Positions 25,535 to 37,167 of a stretch of DNA of 51,876 nt are shown here, in pieces. Origin of the DNA: an uncultured Flavobacteriales bacterium (lineage in GTDB: Bacteria > Bacteroidota > Bacteroidia > Flavobacteriales_D > Sanyastnellaceae). The stretch's first letter is position 1. Every line of letters begins with the position of its first letter. A program made the translations under genes and the position numbers. Below the pieces are notes generated by a model. The model ran no database searches, was not told the origin of the DNA, and saw only the letters and a list, made by a program, of their open reading frames with translations. The stretch lies in contig CALSMK010000003.1 of the NCBI GenBank assembly GCA_943787435.1, forward strand, positions 1 to 51,876, read 5' to 3'.

Positions 25535-26064
25535 TCGTCCTCCGAGGTTTCCACGTCCTCGATCATCACGCCAGTGGCCATGAATGCCAACTTCAACTCA
25601 GGCTCGACAATCGCTGCAATCTCTTCTTCAGATGCTCCTGCATCTTCGGCATAGTGCCTGCGCGCATCCACTGTCAAGGTGTCAAAAAAGGCCTCTCCTT
25701 CAACAATGGTTCGCTTGCCTTCTGCCCCTTCTGTTGGCACAAAAAAGCCATAGTCCTGGAACCGAACGAAGACAGTGTCATCCCCGGAAGCAACATCCAT
25801 CCAACATCCTTTTTTGGGGCAAGTGCTCACGATGTTCCCTTCAAACCTCACATTGGACCGTCCGTCCTCCGCCAAAACGGCCCTCATGGCCGACGCATCC
25901 AAAGAACCATCCAACCCGATGACACTTCCGTAAAACATCTGGCCATCATCGGTCAATCCAGCAGCTCCTTCTCCTCCTCCAGGGGCGCTTCCACATGAAT
26001 GCAAGCCGAGAAGAGAAAACGAAATCAAGAGAAAGACAACAGCACGAGAACACATTTTAATCAT
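25531..26064 (-). CDS. DUF4920 family lipoprotein
   Basis: 177 residues with a lipoprotein signal (FSLLGLHSCG). The body has an OB-like core (SNVRFEGNIVSTCPKKGCWMD, split as VRFEGNIVSTCPKKG then CWMDVASG) with two cysteines in CPKKGC, and FVRFQDYGFFVP, as in DUF4920 proteins. The CxxxGC pair suggests metal or heme contact; function is not established. It forms a two-gene operon with the downstream heme lipoprotein, reminiscent of the YceI-cytochrome pair at 3 kb. Confidence 0.85.
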   Translation of the reverse strand: MIKMCSRAVVFLLISFSLLGLHSCGSAPGGGEGAAGLTDDGQMFYGSVIGLDGSLDASAMRAVLAEDGRSNVRFEGNIVSTCPKKGCWMDVASGDDTVFVRFQDYGFFVPTEGAEGKRTIVEGEAFFDTLTVDARRHYAEDAGASEEEIAAIVEPELKLAFMATGVMIEDVETSEDE

Positions 26065-26091
26065 GGTCGTAAGTTACGGGCAACCCCGGAT

Positions 26092-26113
26092 TCCTCTTGG
26101 AGTCCTCTTGGAG
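26092..26113. repeat. Tandem 11-base direct repeat in the divergent intergenic region
   Basis: TCCTCTTGGAG occurs twice in succession between the DUF4920 operon and the GH3 gene. It may be a paired regulator site or a slip duplication. Confidence 0.5.
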
Positions 26114-26201
26114 TCCCGATTCTGTGTTTAAAAGGTTTTCATTGAGCGAAAGCCAACCATTTCGTCTTCCATTTTCCTGCGCCCTCCGCGCACATTCATA
26201 T

Positions 26202-26220
26202 AAGTGTATTTCGTACACTT
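26202..26220. promoter_or_regulatory. Inverted repeat upstream of the laminarin locus, possible operator
   Basis: AAGTGTA, a five-base spacer, then TACACTT: a perfect 7-bp dyad ending 18 bases before the GH3 start codon. The position fits an operator or a regulator half-site pair. It has no T tract, so it is unlikely to be a terminator. No regulator gene lies in the window. Confidence 0.5.
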
Positions 26221-26238
26221 GCGTCTCGATTTGACGGC

Positions 26239-28529
26239 ATGAAACACATTCCTTGGTTCTACGGCTCCACATCTTTGGCCATTGCTCTCGCTCTCACAGC
26301 TTGTAATGCCCCGACTCAGCAAGCTCCAGCCTCCTCCAAAGAGGCCTTCGTTGACAGTGTCCTGGCCACAATGTCCATCGAGGACAAGGCCGGAGAAATG
26401 ACACAACTCACCTTGGACATGGTGTGCGTGGGCGCTCCCTATGCTTTGGAGGAGCCTCACCGTTTGGACACCGCAAAGCTTCAACAGGTCCTGGTGGACT
26501 TGAAGGTGGGCAGCATTTTGAACTGTGGCGGTCACGCCTATGGTCCCGAACAGTGGCACGGCTTGATTGGAGGCATCCAAGAAGCGGCCGCCAAAAAGTC
26601 CACTGGCATTCCTGTCCTCTATGGAATTGATGCCATCCACGGCGCCACTTACACTTCAGGATCTGTGCTCGGCCCCCAGCAAATTGGATTGGCCGCAACT
26701 TGGGACACGGCCTTGGTTCGGAAATTCGCGGAGAACGCCGCCATGGAAGTCACAGCTTCTGGCATCCCATGGAATTTCTCTCCCGTCCTCGATGTGGCCC
26801 GCGACGCCCGTTGGCCCCGTTTCTGGGAGACCTTTGGCGAGGCACCCAAGTTGGTCAGCGACATGGGTGTGGCCATGGTCAAAGGGTACCAAGAAGGTCC
26901 TGCCCCGATTGCAGCGACGCTGAAGCACTATGTGGGCTACAGCCGTCCGCTCACCGGAAAGGACAGGACGCCTGCTTGGATCCCAGAGCGCCAGTTGCGC
27001 CAAATTTTCATTCCACCCTTTGCCGCAGCCATTGACGCGGGTGCCGCAAGCATCATGGTCAACAGCGGCGAAATCAACGGCATCCCTGTTCACGTGGACC
27101 ACCACATCCTGACCGACATCCTTCGGGATGAGTTGGGTTTTGAAGGCATGGTTGTCACAGACTGGGAAGACATCAAGTACCTCTTCAGCCGGCACATGGT
27201 GGCCGCTGACTATAAAGACGCGATTGACATGGCCATCAATGCGGGCATTGACATGAGCATGGTCCCTACAGACCTCGAGTTTCCTGTGCTTTTGGCGGAG
27301 CTCGTGAGAGAAGGACGCGTGACCGAAGCGCGGATGGACGAGAGCGTTCGTCGCATCCTCGCCATGAAGTATGACTTGGGGCTGTTTGAGTCAGGAGGCG
27401 TGCCCCCTTCCTTGGCCGATTACCCCGAAAAGTCCACCATTGAAGGCGCCGCCGCCCGAGCCGCCTTGGAAAGCATCACGGTGCTCAAGAACGAGGGCAA
27501 ACACGCCGTCAACGCCGGAGACCCCATTTTGCCCATCGGAGGCGCAGGCCGGATCCTCGTGACCGGACCTACAGCCAACAGCTTGAACGCCCTCAACGGC
27601 GGCTGGACCGGCACATGGCAAGGAACAGACACCAAGTACAACACCCCCGGCCGTCCGACGGCTGTCGAGGCCATGCAAGAGGTGTTTGGCGAAGACCGCA
27701 TCTCCTTTGCAGAGGTCGGCATGGATTTCACCGACGCCGACATCGCCGACATCACCCGCAACCTGAACCCCTTCACCACGCAGTGCGCTGTGGTCTTCTT
27801 GGGAGAGATGCCTTACACCGAAGGGGTGGGCAGCGTCGAGGACATCGAGCTGTTTGACAACCAACAGAACTTGGTTAAGGCCCTCCACAAGAGAGGTGTG
27901 CCTGTGATTGGGGTTTACGCAGGAGGACGTCCGCGCACGCTGGCCAACATCGAACCTTTGCTCGACGCATTCGTGATGGCCTATCTGCCTGGCGACTACG
28001 GCGCCCGCGCCATTGCCGACGTGCTCATCGGTGAATTCAACCCTTCAGGTCGCCTGCCATTCACATGGCCGCGTCACGCTTCGGCCCACCTCACGCACGA
28101 CCGGAAGCACACCGAGAATGTCCATTCAGACTTCTCCCTGAATGCATTCAATCCATTGTACACCTTTGGAAGCGGCCTCTCCTACTCCACTGTGGTACCG
28201 ACACCATTGCCTTGACCAATGACGGCCCCGTGAACATGGGAGACGAAGTGAACGTAAAAGTCACCTTGACCAACACTGGAGACCGCTCCACCACAGAAAC
28301 TGTCATCCTCTATTCTCAAGACCGTGTGGCGAGCATCACACCTTCAGTGGATGAACTCAAGGCCTTCAAGCAGGTGGTCGTACCCGCTGGAGCCACCCTC
28401 GATGTAGACATTAGCGTTTCAACCAATGAACTTGGTTTCATTGGCTTGAACAACGCTTATGTCGTAGAGCCTGGTGCATTCGGGCTCCGTGTGAAGGACC
28501 AAGTCGTTGAATTCAACTTGGAACGTTAA
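26239..28529 (+). CDS. GH3 beta-glucosidase lipoprotein (one indel near 28195)
   Basis: About 763 residues after correction. Lipoprotein signal (LALALTACNAP), then the GH3 N-terminal barrel (MSIEDKAGEMTQLTLDM, PVLYGIDAIHGATY, the KHYVGYS block, and the nucleophile Asp in MVVTDWEDI), the second alpha/beta domain (VLVTGPTANSLNALNGGW), and a C-terminal fibronectin-III-like domain. The reading frame stops at 28215 in SGLSYST; shifting by one base continues as TDTIALTNDGPVNMGDEV to a stop at 28529, the normal FnIII end. Cleaves terminal beta-linked glucose from laminarin-type oligosaccharides, probably in the periplasm. First gene of the polysaccharide locus. Confidence 0.92.
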
Positions 28530-28554
28530 AACGAACCCTTAACTCATATCAAAT

Positions 28555-30434
28555 ATGAAACACCTTTATACTCTGGTTGCCTTTTGCGCAATCGCCCTGG
28601 GCACCCAAGCCCAAATGGTCAGCGTGACCTGGAACCTGAACATGACCAACGAAACTGTCGCTGCAGAAGGCCCTTCCGTGGCTGGAGGAGCCGACTTTGG
28701 TTTTCCTGGCGACAACCCGATGAGCGATCCTGACGGTGACGGCATCTGGACCCTCACCCTTGAAGTGGCTTCCGGATACACCGGTTACTACACCTTCACC
28801 AACGGCGCCTGTGGCGACTGGTCATGCAAGGAGAACATCGCCGGTCAGGACTGCGCAAATCCTGACAACTACAATGACCGCCATTGGAGAACATCACCGA
28901 AGACACGGTGATCAACACCTGCTTTGGTCAGTGCACCACCGACGGCAGCTGCACCGTTTCCAGTGATGTCGATGTCACCTTTCAGGTGGACATGAACAAC
29001 GAGAACACCGACGGCGGTGTATTCATGTTCGGCGGCTTCAACGGATGGAACGCTGGAGCCAATCCCATGGACGACTCCGACGGGGACGGCATCTACACCT
29101 TGACCTTGACGGCTTCCCCAGGTGGTTTTGAGTGGAAGTACATCGGTGGCGATGGTGAAGAGACCTTCGACCCTGCCGTTGACGGTGCTTGCACCTTGAC
29201 CTCTGGTGAGTTCACCAACCGCTTCATCTTGGTGGAAGGTTCCGACAACATCACCATGGATGTGGTTTGCTTCAACAGCTGTGACGCTTGCGATGCAACC
29301 CCTTGCGTGGACCCTGCTTTGATTGACACCACGGCCATTTGCCCCGCAATCTTTGCTCCTGTTTGTGGTTGCGACGGCGTGACTTACAACAACGACTGCG
29401 AAGCTCAAAACTATGGTGGCGTCACTTCTTGGACTGAAGGCGAATGCTCCAGCGCTTCTATGGTCACCTTCCAGGTGGACATGAGCGATGAGGACATCCT
29501 CGGCCCCATTTACGTCACTGGAAGTTCCGTCGACGGATGGTGCGGAACCTGCGTGGAAATGACCGACGCTGACGCCGATGGCATCTATGAAGCCACTGTC
29601 GAGCTTGAGTCAGGAGACCACGAATACAAGTACAACAACGGCGGATGGGATGGCACTGAAAGCCTCGACACAGACGAGGATGCTGCCTGCACCTTGACCA
29701 CCGTTGATGAAGGCGGCACTTTCGTGAATCGTCTCTTGACCCTCGATCCTGGAGCTGGTGATGTGACCCTCGACGCGGTTTGCTTCAACAGCTGCGATGC
29801 TTGTGAAACTGTAGAGGTACCCAACACCTCCGTCACATTCAACGTAGACATGAGCGAACAAACCGTAAGCGGAAACGTCTACATCGCTGGAGCCACCATT
29901 GACAACTGGGCTGGCGCTCAAGTGGCTTTGGATGATTCTGACGGCGACAACGTATACTCTGTTACCCTCGAGCTTCCACAAGGAGACCATGAGTACAAGT
30001 ACATGATCGGCAGCTGGGACACCAGCGAGCAACTCGATCCTGAAGCGGATGCTGAGTGCACATTGACCACTGGTGGATTCACGAACCGTTTGCTCACCAT
30101 CTCTTCCGAGGACGCCCTCAACTTGGACGTCGTGTGCTACGAGTCATGCTCAGCATGCGTGATTGACAACATTGCAGAGGCCAACGCCATTGCATTCAAT
30201 GTCTTCCCAAGCGTCACCGACGGCAACTTGACCATCGCCTTCCCTGCTCCCTTGTTGGGCGCCGCTCAGATTGAGCTCCGTGACCTTTCCGGTCGCTTGG
30301 TGAAGAACACCAACCTGTCAGCAGGCATGACCCAATTCCAACTGGACCTCAGCAGCGAAACTGACGGTTTCTATGTGGTTCGCGTGACCACAGGTTCACA
30401 AACCGCCACCAAGGTGGTTGTGAAGCAACACTAA
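28555..30434 (+). CDS. Secreted multi-module protein with CBM20/48-like domains, Kazal-like domain and T9SS tail (one indel near 28880)
   Basis: About 626 residues. A signal peptide (AFCAIALGTQAQ) precedes an atypical first module, then three modules that each begin VTFQVDMS/N or VTFNVDMS and contain DGDGIYxxTxxL and EYKYxxG, as in starch-binding or glycogen-binding folds. Between the second and third lies a Kazal-type segment, APVCGCDGVTYNNDCEAQNY. A type A sorting domain ends at TKVVVKQH. The first frame ends at 28911; the continuation ENITEDTVINTCFGQC starts in another frame near 28880, so one base was lost or gained. It sits between GH3 and SusC, so it is likely a surface glycan-binding protein of the locus. 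The Kazal domain may protect against proteases. Confidence 0.85.
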
Positions 30435-30453
30435 AACAGAACGACACAACACC

Positions 30454-33400
30454 ATGAGAATCTTGCTCCTCTTGGCTTGGCTCCTCCCCCTTTCTGGGGT
30501 GATGGCCCAGTCCATGGCTGTCACCGGACAGGTGACAGATGCTGATGACGGCACACCCCTACCCGGGGTGACCGTCGTCGAAAAGGGAACCTATACAGGT
30601 GGCGTTACTGACCTCGATGGTCAGTACACCATCATGGTCAGTTCCCCCGACGCCGTGCTCACCTTCACCTACATCGGTTACAGAACAACCGACGAAAAAG
30701 TAGGTGGTAAATCCACACTTGACCTCACCCTTTCTGCCGACGTCGCCGGATTGGAAGAAGCCATCGTGATTGGATACGGCAATCAGCAGAGGAGCAAGAT
30801 TTCAGGTGCTGTGGGCACCATTGACTTGAAAGACGCCACCTCTGTGCCCGTTTTGCGCACAGAGCAAGCGCTTCAAGGACGCGCCGCAGGTGTTCAGGTG
30901 ACCCAGAACTCAGGTCAACCTGGCTCCACTCAATCCATCCGGATTCGCGGTACGGGTTCATTGAACAACGCCGAGCCCTTGTGGGTGGTGGACGGAATCC
31001 CCACCGGTGGAATCGACTTCTTGAACCCCTCAGACATCGAGTCCATCTCCTTGCTCAAGGATGCTGCATCGGCAGCCATCTATGGTGCACGTGGTGGAAA
31101 CGGTGTGATTCTGGTCACCACCAAGAAAGGCGCCAAAGGGCAGCCTGCTCAGGTGACCTACGATACCTACTACGGCATCCAAGAGCCGTGGAAGAAGATG
31201 GGCCTTCTGAATGCAGAAGAGTACGCCATCCTCATGAACGAGAGTCGCGCCTCTGCCGGCCTCGTCCCTTACGCCCAGTTGGCAGACCCTTCCGCCCTTG
31301 GCGAAGGAACCGATTGGCAAGACGCTTTGTTTGAGCGTGCCCCCATGGTGAACCACAGTTTCAACTTCACCAAAGGAACCGCCACCAGCTCCACAGCCAT
31401 TGGCGGATCCCATTTCGCCCAAGACGGCATCATTGGTGGAGAAAAAGGCCGCTTTGAGCGGACCACCTTCCGGATCAGCACCCAGCAAGACGCTGGAGAC
31501 CGCTTCCGCTTGGGCCAGACGGTCAACTTTACGCACATCGAGCGCAATGCCCTGGCCGAGAACAACGAGTTTGCCACACCTGTGGTCCGTGCATTGAACA
31601 TGGACCCCGTGACCTTGGTCAGCCGTCCTGACGGCTCCTATGCTTATTCCGAGTTGATTGGAAGCGACATCGCCAACCCCATCAACCAAGTGGCACCACA
31701 CTTCGATCAAGTGGGTGACCAACCGCTTTGTGGGCAACCTCTACGGAGAGTACGACCTCACCCAAGGAGCTGAAGGTTCCGCTCATCGGTCAACATTGAC
31801 CTCTCCCTCGGTTCACAAAAGATCTTCCTGCCCACCTATGATTTGGGCATTGGTGCCAATGACCCCAACCGCCCTGCCTACGAGTGGCGCGAAGTCAACG
31901 GGCTCATCCGAAACGAAAACAAGTGGTCCAACTGGCAATGGGAGAACACCCTCCAATACGACAAGGACCTGAAAAACGGAGATCGCTTTGAAGCCATCAT
32001 GGGCTACTCCGCTCTGTATGGCAACTACCAGAACATTGGAACTTACCGCGACAGCTTGAACTCCAACGATCCAGAGCTGGCCTTCTTGGACAACAGCCTC
32101 AACTTCAACGAGCAGGCCCCCAACGCCAGCGGAGGATTTGGTGAGAGCTCATACCTGTCCACATTTGCCCGTCTTCAGTACGAGATTGGAGACCGCTACT
32201 CTGTGAGCGGAACGGTTCGCCGCGATGGTTCGTCCAAGTTTGGCGCCAACAACCGCTACGGCATCTTCCCTTCTTTGTCTGCAGCCTGGAACCTCACCGA
32301 GATTCCTTGGGTGGTCGAGAAAGACTGGATTGAGTTTGCCAAGGTTCGTGCCTCTTGGGGTCGGAACGGAAACGCAGACGGCATCGGAAACTTTGACTTT
32401 ACGTCTGTGGTCTTCAATGGTCAGAACTACACATTCGGTCCTGATCAACAGCAGGTCAATGGCGCTGGCCCTGTCACCACATCCAACCCCGACTTGAAAT
32501 GGGAGACTGTAGACCAGTTCAACGCCGGTGTTGATTTGGACCTCTACCGCGGTCGCTTCAACATTGTGCTCGACTACTTCGTGAAGAACACCAACGACAT
32601 GCTCGCTGTGGTTCCCGTTCCCGGTGTTGTGGGCTTCCTCCCTGCGGCCACCAACGTGGCTTCTGCACGGAACAAAGGATTGGAGCTCGCTCTGACCTAC
32701 CGTGGAGAGAGTGGAGACTGGGACTACGATGTGACCGGTAACCTGAGTGTGATTCGCAACGAAGTCACTGGGCTTGGTGAAGGGGGCACCCCCATCAGCA
32801 CAGGCGGTGTCTTTGGCGCAGGCAACGACTTCTCGGCTTACACAGACATCGGTTTGCCAATGGCCGTGTTCTATGGCTACGAGACAGCGGGCATCTTCCA
32901 GACCGACGAAGAGGCAACCGCCAACATGGCTCAGCCCGATGCGGTGGCCGGCGACGTGATCTTCGTCGACCAAAATGAAGATGGCGTCTTGGATGAGAAC
33001 GACAAGACCGTCATCGGCAATCCTCACCCGGACTTCATCTATGGCCTGACCACCAACTTGAAGTGGAAGAACTTCGACTTGAGCCTGTTCATTCAGGGCT
33101 CTCAAGGAAATGACCTCTTCAACGGCATCTTCCGTTATGACCTGAACACCACCAACCTTCCTGTGTCCGCCTTGGAGCGCTGGACCGGTGAGGGCTCCAC
33201 CAATGAGCATCCGCGCATCACACACACCGATGCCAACCAGAACAACCGCGTTTCTGATCGCTTTGTGGAAGACGGCTCATTCCTGCGTTTGAAAAACCTG
33301 CAGATTGGCTACAACATGCCCGACCGCATCTTGGAAAAGATGGACTTGGGCAAGCTTCGCTTTTATGTATCGGCAACCAACCTGCTGACTTTCACCAAGT

Positions 33401-33513
33401 ACACTGGCCTCGATCCTGAGATCGGCTCCCGTGGAACACTTGAAATCGGCATAGACCGTGGTTTCTACCCTGTCGCCCGCAACTTCATTGCTGGCATCAA
33501 CGTCACTTTCTAA
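30454..33513 (+). CDS. SusC-like TonB-dependent outer-membrane transporter (two indels near 31.70 and 31.78 kb)
   Basis: About 1019 residues after correction. Signal peptide; a carboxypeptidase-regulatory-like domain (VTGQVTDADDGTPLPGVTV, EKGTYTGGVTDLDGQYTI in part); a TonB box region (EEAIVIGYGNQQRSKISGAV in part); plug domain with IRIRGTGSLNNAEPLWVVDG; then the barrel, ending FIAGINVTF with the terminal aromatic residue. Translation halts at 31773; fragments in the adjacent frame (VTNRFVGNLYGEYDLTQG) bridge to the second long frame starting before 31843. Imports oligosaccharides across the outer membrane with TonB energy, paired with the SusD lipoprotein 11 bases downstream. Confidence 0.95.
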
Positions 33514-33524
33514 TCCAGGCAGAC

Positions 33525-35081
33525 ATGATTCGGAAATTTCTCCCCCTCCTCTTCATCCCGGTAGCTTTGGTTTCCTGCAAGCAGGATTTCTTAGAGCGCA
33601 CTCCTGTGGTTGGAGCCACTGAAGCCAACTTTTACCAGAGTCCTGAAGACGCCTTGAGCGCGACCATCGCTTGCTACAACACCTTGCAGCAAGAGGTCAC
33701 CAACATCCAAGGGTCGTCTGGTCTCAAGCCTCACTTCCGCTGGTACTTCGGCGATGTGATCTCGGATGACACCGACAAAGGTGGATCCGGCGATGGTGAC
33801 GACCCTCAACTCTACGACTATGAGCGCTTCCAAGGCAACAGCAGTGGACAAATGCTCTTGGTAGAATGGCAAGTCGCCTACCGTGGCATTGCCTATTGCA
33901 ACCTCGCCCTTCAGAAGCTCCCTGAGATTGAGATGGACGAAGACGTGCGCGACGCTTACCTCGGAGAGGCCAAGTTCATCCGCGCCTATTGGTACTTCAA
34001 CCTGGTGACCACATTTGGTGGCGTGCCACTGGTGACACAGCCCTTGGCTTCGACCGAATACCAGCAGCCCCGTGCCACAGATGTCGAAATCTGGAACCTC
34101 ATCAAGGACGACTTGACCGATGCGATTGAGACTTTGCCCCTGCGCAGTGAGTACAGCCTGAATGAGCTGGGACGCGCCACACGTGGCAGCGCTCAAGCCC
34201 TGATGGCCAAGACCAATGCCTACCTCGGCGAATGGGAAAGCTGCTACCAGGTGTCGGCTGACCTGGTTGGCGAAGGCGAGTACACTTTGGACCCCGACTT
34301 CGGCAATGTGTTCACCGAGCAAGGTGAAAACGGACCTGGAAGCATCTGGGAGATTCAGTACATGAATGCATCTGGTGGAAACTGGGGCCAGCAGTTGGAG
34401 GGCACCTTCTCCAATGTCTTCCAACGTGCGCGCGGACAATTCAATGGATACGGATTCAACCTTCCCACCCAAGATTTGGTGGATGAGTTTGAGGACGGTG
34501 ACCCCCGCTTGAGCTTCTCCATCTTCCAAGAAGGAGACGTCATGGGCGACCGCGGTGAATTCACCCAAGAGTCCACCGGGATGCCCCACCTGTACTACTC
34601 ACGGAAGTACTTCAACAATGCTGCCGACGAAGCACCCTTTGGTGACCCCAATCCAAATGGGCACACCAATGACCGTGTGATGCGCTACTCAGAAGTGTTG
34701 TTGTTCCACGCCGAGGCTTGCCTGAATACGGGTCGGGCTTCTGAAGGAGCAGACGCCTTGGAGTTGGTTCGCCGCCGTGCACGTGGAGGTGTGACTTACA
34801 ACCCCATGGACCCTCAAGCTGTTCTTCCTTTCATCGGTGCTGGTGACATCACCGTCGAGGACATCTGGCATGAGCGCCGGGTTGAACTGGCCCTTGAAGG
34901 CCACCGCTTTTTTGACCTCGTTCGTCAGGGACGCGCCGCAGAGGTGATGCAGAATCACCTCGATGAGCATTTCCCCAATGGTGGCTATTCGTTCACCGCT
35001 GGCGTCAACGAGCTTTTCCCCATCCCCAGCAATGAGATCACCCTGAGTGGTGGACTCATCACCCAAAACCCCGGATACTGA
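33525..35081 (+). CDS. SusD/RagB family glycan-binding lipoprotein
   Basis: 518 residues, intact. Lipoprotein signal (FIPVALVSCKQDFLE), then the SusD helical-repeat core (LGEAKFIRAYWYFNLVTTFG in part; TRGSAQALMAKTNAYL) and the C-terminal block with VMRYSEVLLFHAEACLN, ELALEGHRFFDLVRQG and ELFPIPSNEITL. Forms the lid of the SusC transporter and captures oligosaccharide. Stop and the next start overlap by one base. Confidence 0.95.
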   Translation: MIRKFLPLLFIPVALVSCKQDFLERTPVVGATEANFYQSPEDALSATIACYNTLQQEVTNIQGSSGLKPHFRWYFGDVISDDTDKGGSGDGDDPQLYDYERFQGNSSGQMLLVEWQVAYRGIAYCNLALQKLPEIEMDEDVRDAYLGEAKFIRAYWYFNLVTTFGGVPLVTQPLASTEYQQPRATDVEIWNLIKDDLTDAIETLPLRSEYSLNELGRATRGSAQALMAKTNAYLGEWESCYQVSADLVGEGEYTLDPDFGNVFTEQGENGPGSIWEIQYMNASGGNWGQQLEGTFSNVFQRARGQFNGYGFNLPTQDLVDEFEDGDPRLSFSIFQEGDVMGDRGEFTQESTGMPHLYYSRKYFNNAADEAPFGDPNPNGHTNDRVMRYSEVLLFHAEACLNTGRASEGADALELVRRRARGGVTYNPMDPQAVLPFIGAGDITVEDIWHERRVELALEGHRFFDLVRQGRAAEVMQNHLDEHFPNGGYSFTAGVNELFPIPSNEITLSGGLITQNPGY

Positions 35082-35929
35082 TGCGTTTTCATCATTTCCT
35101 CCCCCTCGCGGTCCTCTTCGCAGCCGTTGGTTGCAATCCTTCGTGGATGAAGGCATTGATTTGCCCGGCGCCCCAGACGCTTCATTCGACTGGGAGTACC
35201 TCTACGTGGACACCGCGGCCACGCCATACACGGACTCCAATCGCGTGGTCTTCACCTCGATGGCAGAAAGTGGGTTCCTCCACTTTTGGGACTTCGACAA
35301 TGGCCTCACCAGCAACGAGATGAAGGACACTGCGTTCTACCCTCAGAGCGGCGACTACAATGTGACCTACTCCGTCTACAGCGCGGGTGGTTCTGGAGTG
35401 GCTTCTGCTGTGGTGCCCATTGCCAATACGGTAGAATTGCCTTGTGAAGGCACCTTGGCCCTCTTGACCGGTTGCGACAACCAGAAGACCTGGATTCTCT
35501 CCGGAGAAGAAGGGGCTGTGGCCGTGGGCCCACAACCCGGAAGCACAGAGTGGTTCAGCAGTCCTGCTGCTGGCTTGGTCCCCGAACAGTATGACGACTC
35601 CTACCAGTTCACTGTGAACGGTGAGTACTTCTACGACAACAATGGCGGAACCGTAAACCCGTACGAAGGGTACGTGGTCTCCGAGCTTCCTGTGCCAGAC
35701 ACCCTCAACTACCTCTTGACAGATGCAGCAGGATTGAATGGTGAACCACAGATTTACCTGCCTCCTGGAGATGACGGATTCTGCTGGTTCATGGGCGTTT
35801 GGGACTCCGGTCCCACATTCGACATCGTGGACATCACCGAGGACCGCATGGTGGTCGTTGCCCCCCAACAAAACGGCGATTGCACCGCTGGTGAGAGGAT
35901 ACTTCACTTTGATCTTTACCGCACAATGA
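35081..35929 (+). CDS. PKD-domain surface lipoprotein of the laminarin locus (two indels)
   Basis: About 282 residues after correction. The ATG at 35081 gives the lipoprotein signal LAVLFAAVGC; one base is then missing near 35133 and the frame continues SFVDEGIDLPGAPDASFDWEYL in two parts. A PKD domain follows (FLHFWDFDNGLTSNEM, YPQSGDYNVTYSVYS), then a beta-sandwich region with the block CDNQKTWILSGEEGAVAVGP. Near 35893 one extra base is likely; correction ends the protein as YFTLIFTAQ with stop at 35929. It overlaps the GH16 start (ATGA at 35926). In laminarin loci, proteins at this position bind the polysaccharide at the cell surface; that role is inferred here. Confidence 0.8.
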
Positions 35930-37106
35930 CCTTCCAAAGAGTCCTCTTTCCACTGTTCAGCATTCTGCTTTTTGCCGCCTGCGGTGGCGAAGAACCGCCA
36001 CTCCTGCTGAGTTTCGGTTCACCAACGATCGGACCGCGTTCGAAAACGCCTCCAATGAGGTGTTTTCATTCGATGTGCGCATTGACGAAGCCAAGACCGA
36101 AGAAGTGCGGGTGGGCTATGTCACCGAAGACTTGACTGCGGTGGCTGGAGAGGATTACGTGGCCGCTTCTGGCACCCTGATTTTCGCCCCTGGAGAGACC
36201 ACCAAGACCATCGACGTGACCATCATTGTGGATGAGTACTTGGAAGGAGATGAGCAGTTCATGTGAGGCTCAACAACCCCGAAGGTGGCTACTTGCGCGA
36301 CAACCTGCAGGAAGCCGTTGGCACCATTCGCAACGACGACGAGACCATCTTCCTTTCAGACGCGGGTTACACCACGCCTGAGAGCTATCCAGGAATGACC
36401 TTGGTTTGGGGCGATGAGTTCAATTCCAATGGAGCGCCCGACCCCTCCAAGTGGACCTATGACTTGGGCAATGGCAATTGGGGATGGGGCAACAATGAGC
36501 TTCAGAGCTACACCAACAGCCCGGACAACGTCACGGTCACCGATGGACGCCTGTTCATCTTTGCCCGCAACGAAGGCAGCTACACCTCGGCCAGGATCAA
36601 GACCCAAGGCATTTACGACTTCCAATATGGCCGGGTGGACATCCGTGCCGCCCTTCCGATCGGACAGGGCATTTGGCCTGCGCTTGTGGATGTTGGGTTC
36701 TGACATCACCACTGAAAGCTGGCCAGCCTGCGGCGAAATTGACATCATGGAGTTGGTGGGACATCAACCGCGTTTGATTCACGGAACCGTCCATTGGGGC
36801 CCTGACAATGGACAGCACCAGTATTACGGATCCACAGGACCGGCTCTGTCCTTCCCCGAGACTTTCGCCACGGAATTCCACGTGTTTTCCATCGATTGGC
36901 AAGAAGACGAAATCAAGTTCTATCTGGACGACGTGCACTACCACACGGTCACGCCAAGCAACATGAATGGCTTGGCGTACCCGTTCAATGACGCCTTCTT
37001 CTTCATCTTCAACGTTGCCGTTGGTGGCGCGTGGCCCGGTGATCCAAACGAGACAACACCCTTCCCCGGCTTCATGGCTGTGGACTACGTGAGGGTCTTT
37101 CAATGA
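35926..37106 (+). CDS. GH16 endo-beta-glucanase (laminarinase) lipoprotein with Calx-beta domain (three indels)
   Basis: About 393 residues after correction. Lipoprotein signal (FSILLFAACGG); a Calx-beta domain (VRVGYVTEDLTAVAGEDYV, then ASGTLIFAPGETTKTIDV); then the GH16 jelly roll with WTYDLGNGNWGWGNNELQ and the catalytic motif GEIDIMEL, ending MAVDYVRVFQ. Indels: near 36010 (missing base), 36262 (missing G, creating a false stop) and 36689 (extra base). With the exo-acting GH3 and the SusC/SusD pair this is a standard set for beta-1,3-glucan (laminarin) use. It cuts internal beta-1,3 or mixed linkages. Confidence 0.93.
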
Positions 37107-37132
37107 TCATCATTGAATTGATCAATGCTTCG

Positions 37133-37167
37133 AAAAGGCCTTTTGCAATTGCAGAAGGCCTTTTTTC
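37133..37167 (+). terminator. Terminator at the end of the polysaccharide locus
   Basis: AAAAGGCCTT pairs with AAGGCCTTTT around TTGCAATTGCAG, followed by a T run. It lies 27 bases after the GH16 stop. Confidence 0.85.

Noticed and set aside
26202..26220. Terminator for the upstream operon
   Set aside because: The upstream operon is transcribed away from this point, and the dyad has no T run.
32149..33225. 358-codon minus-strand ORF
   Set aside because: Antisense to the SusC barrel; no signal or domain.
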